From: a virus
DNA length: 51,573 bases
Strand: one strand, 5' to 3'
Virus record (IMG/VR): IMGVR_UViG_3300010318_000007
Span: 1 to 51,573 of that record
Below are positions 50,533-51,573 of this stretch, piece by piece. Both the position numbers and the translations under genes were made by a program. The notes under the pieces are model-generated. The model saw nothing but the letters and a program-made list of their open reading frames with translations. It was not told the DNA's origin and ran no database searches. Position 1 is the first letter of the stretch. Each line of letters opens with the position of its first letter.

Positions 50533-50880
50533 GAACGTTGAAGCAATTCGAACGTTAGTCTGGACCCGGGGGCGGTACCCGGCGCCTCCACCATAAGCAC
50601 ATACGCATACGCTGGATATGAAGATATCGTATTGAGACATAAGAAACATCAGGTGTGTGTTTATGATGGGGGCGAACTAGGATCGACAGGTAATTAATAG
50701 GATCTGTGGAGTTCTCGGTAGGCGATGACCGTAAATCAAGCAAACTTATAAATGCAAACGATAATTTTGCATCTGAGGATTTTGCCTTAGCGGCGTAATC
50801 ACTCGGGGGTGGCAACTTCCCTAGCAACAGAAAAGTTGCACATCTAAAAGTATCTTTGCAGATATTTCAATTATCCTGCA
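50533..50880 (+). ncRNA. ssrA: Circularly permuted two-piece tmRNA
   Basis: The acceptor piece comes first and ends CGCCTCC-A-CCA (50583-50593). Its T-arm is CCGGG / CCCGG (about 50566-50582) with a non-canonical GGCGGTA loop. A 74-base intervening segment (50594-50667) follows, then the coding piece starts GGGGGCG (50668-50674), which pairs over 7 bp with CGCCTCC. The resume codon is probably GCA (50754); the tag reads ANDNFASEDFALAA and stops at TAA (50796-50798). The ALAA end is the usual protease signal. CAG/TAA at 50687-50693 can pair with TTA/CTG at 50555-50562 as P2. This permuted order is the alphaproteobacterial type. The product frees stalled ribosomes and tags nascent proteins. The 5' and 3' ends given are approximate. 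Confidence 0.93.
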
Positions 50881-51008
50881 ATAAATAATACACCGGCGGG
50901 ATTCTTATATTATACTGTACACGTTTACGGTGTAGCGTGACGAACATAGTACTATGGATAAAGAAGCAAGACACTAGAAACAACTAATAACAAAAAAATT
51001 ATAAACAG

Positions 51009-51038
51009 ACCCTAGTAGAAATACTAGGGTTTTGTTTT
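51009..51038 (+). terminator. Intrinsic terminator after the tmRNA region
   Basis: ACCCTAGT pairs with ACTAGGGT across a 6-base loop and is followed by TTTGTTTT. It ends the tmRNA transcript. Its stem-loop is nearly identical to that at 49379-49398. Confidence 0.85.
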
Positions 51039-51040
51039 GA

Positions 51041-51047
51041 ATAAATA
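51041..51047 (+). promoter_or_regulatory. T4-late-like promoter box ATAAATA
   Basis: GAATAAATACTC lies 18 bases before the start at 51065, directly after the tmRNA terminator. Confidence 0.45.
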
Positions 51048-51064
51048 CTCAAAAGAGGTTTTCA

Positions 51065-51573
51065 ATGATATTATGTAGTGGTTGTAGTTATACAATTGGC
51101 TCACACAAAGACGATAATAATAATGATGTCGATTATAAACACTGGCCAGATTTTATTCCCAATTCTAAAAATGTAGCAATAGGTGGTGCAGGTAATCGTT
51201 TGATTGCTCGTACTATACTAGAAAACATATCGCACGAATGTAAAGCAGTTATTGTTATGTGGAGTACTGTAGAACGTTACGATTGGTATATGCCAGAATA
51301 TAACGCATATAAACCCGAGGGTGCAAGTTACACTGGCCCAAAACAAAATTATCTAAAATATTTTTATACAGATTTTAACCAACTTGCAAAAACGTTAGAA
51401 TACATTTTACTAATACAACAAACTTGTCGCGTTAGAAATATACCTTTTATATTCACACATATGGGAGATATTCGCTATAATGATTGGGATATGGATAGAG
51501 CATATGGAATTCAAAGAGGACCAGACGGTACTGGTGCGAGAAGAAGTTTGGATTTATCCACAGATAAAACGCC
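51065..51573 (+). CDS. SGNH-hydrolase-like protein (3' end missing)
   Basis: The gene runs off the right edge after 169 codons with no stop. AGAGG precedes the ATG. The N-terminus MILCSGCSYTIGSHKD resembles the SGNH/GDSL first block, but with CSGCS where GDS is usual. This is followed by NVAIGGAGNRLIARTIL (second Gly/Asn block) and VIVMWSTVERYDWY. I recognise such proteins from marine T4-like phages, where they are thought to be esterase-like or structural. The catalytic His block lies beyond the window. Confidence 0.7.
   Translation, partial: MILCSGCSYTIGSHKDDNNNDVDYKHWPDFIPNSKNVAIGGAGNRLIARTILENISHECKAVIVMWSTVERYDWYMPEYNAYKPEGASYTGPKQNYLKYFYTDFNQLAKTLEYILLIQQTCRVRNIPFIFTHMGDIRYNDWDMDRAYGIQRGPDGTGARRSLDLSTDKT

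Noticed and set aside
50555-50827. Open reverse-strand frame of about 90 codons
   Set aside because: It lies entirely antisense to the tmRNA, whose structure explains the sequence and its G+C content.
1-51573. General GCNGC avoidance
   Set aside because: GCGGC and GCCGC are frequent; only the versions with A or T in the centre are missing.
1-51573. CRISPR arrays, insertion sequences, integrase or attachment sites, canonical tRNA genes
   Set aside because: I saw no spaced direct repeats, transposase, integrase motifs or tRNA-like cloverleaf other than the tmRNA acceptor arm.

Overview
The window is a segment of a T4-like (contractile-tailed, myovirus) marine phage genome. It is AT-rich (roughly one third G+C), almost fully coding, and mostly transcribed rightward. 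T4-family genes recognised from motifs are gp4 (head completion), gp16 and gp17 (terminase), gp32, uvsX, uvsW, gp61 primase, gp41 helicase and nrdA/nrdB/glutaredoxin; gp62 is a probable call. Many unnamed genes resemble conserved proteins of marine T4-like phages. A circularly permuted, two-piece tmRNA of the alphaproteobacterial kind, plus speD and transporter genes typical of marine alphaproteobacteria, suggests an oceanic alphaproteobacterial host (SAR11-like is plausible). Host identity is inference.

Layout. 0-7.7 kb: head-completion and packaging genes, a reverse-strand HNH nuclease and a large unidentified probable virion protein. 7.7-10.4 kb: a tripartite tricarboxylate transporter pair (tctA, tctC) without tctB. 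10.5-12 kb: a 2OG-Fe(II) oxygenase, a P-loop protein and a small membrane protein. 12.0-12.4 kb: a promoter-headed, gene-free region with strong hairpins, probably a structured RNA. 12.4-28.8 kb: replication and recombination (gp32, uvsX, AAA ATPase, uvsW, probable gp62) interleaved with a surface-glycan-type cassette, a MESH1-like (p)ppGpp hydrolase, a ClpP-like protease, a miniature DnaE-like protein, an adenylylsulfate-kinase-like protein, a nucleotidyltransferase and a 7Fe ferredoxin. 29.3-32.5 kb: a structural protein, primase and helicase, followed by a reverse-strand lipase. 33.3-42.2 kb: a block of unknown probable virion or internal proteins. 42.2-44.9 kb: a RecB-like nuclease and a beta-helix tail fibre. 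45-49 kb: ribonucleotide reductase operon. 49.4-50.4 kb: reverse-strand speD operon. 50.5-51.0 kb: tmRNA. The right edge cuts an SGNH-like gene.

Two promoter classes are visible. Sigma70-like TTGACA-N16-18-TATAAT sites precede small early-type genes, the RNA region, the AAA ATPase and the tmRNA. T4-late-like (T)ATAAATA boxes precede packaging, transporter, tail and capsid-block genes.

The most striking observations are as follows. (1) I found no GCAGC or GCTGC anywhere in the 51.6 kb; Ala-Ala pairs are written with GCG or GCC first, so GCWGC looks purged. (2) AGCT is nearly absent; I found three copies. (3) There is a phage-borne permuted tmRNA with an ANDNFASEDFALAA tag. (4) Several unknown proteins begin with short peptides resembling T4 capsid-targeting sequences ending in (L/I)xE, suggesting a set of capsid-packaged, possibly injected proteins, including a zeta-toxin-like kinase. 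(5) A 193-residue DnaE-like protein keeps all three polymerase aspartates.
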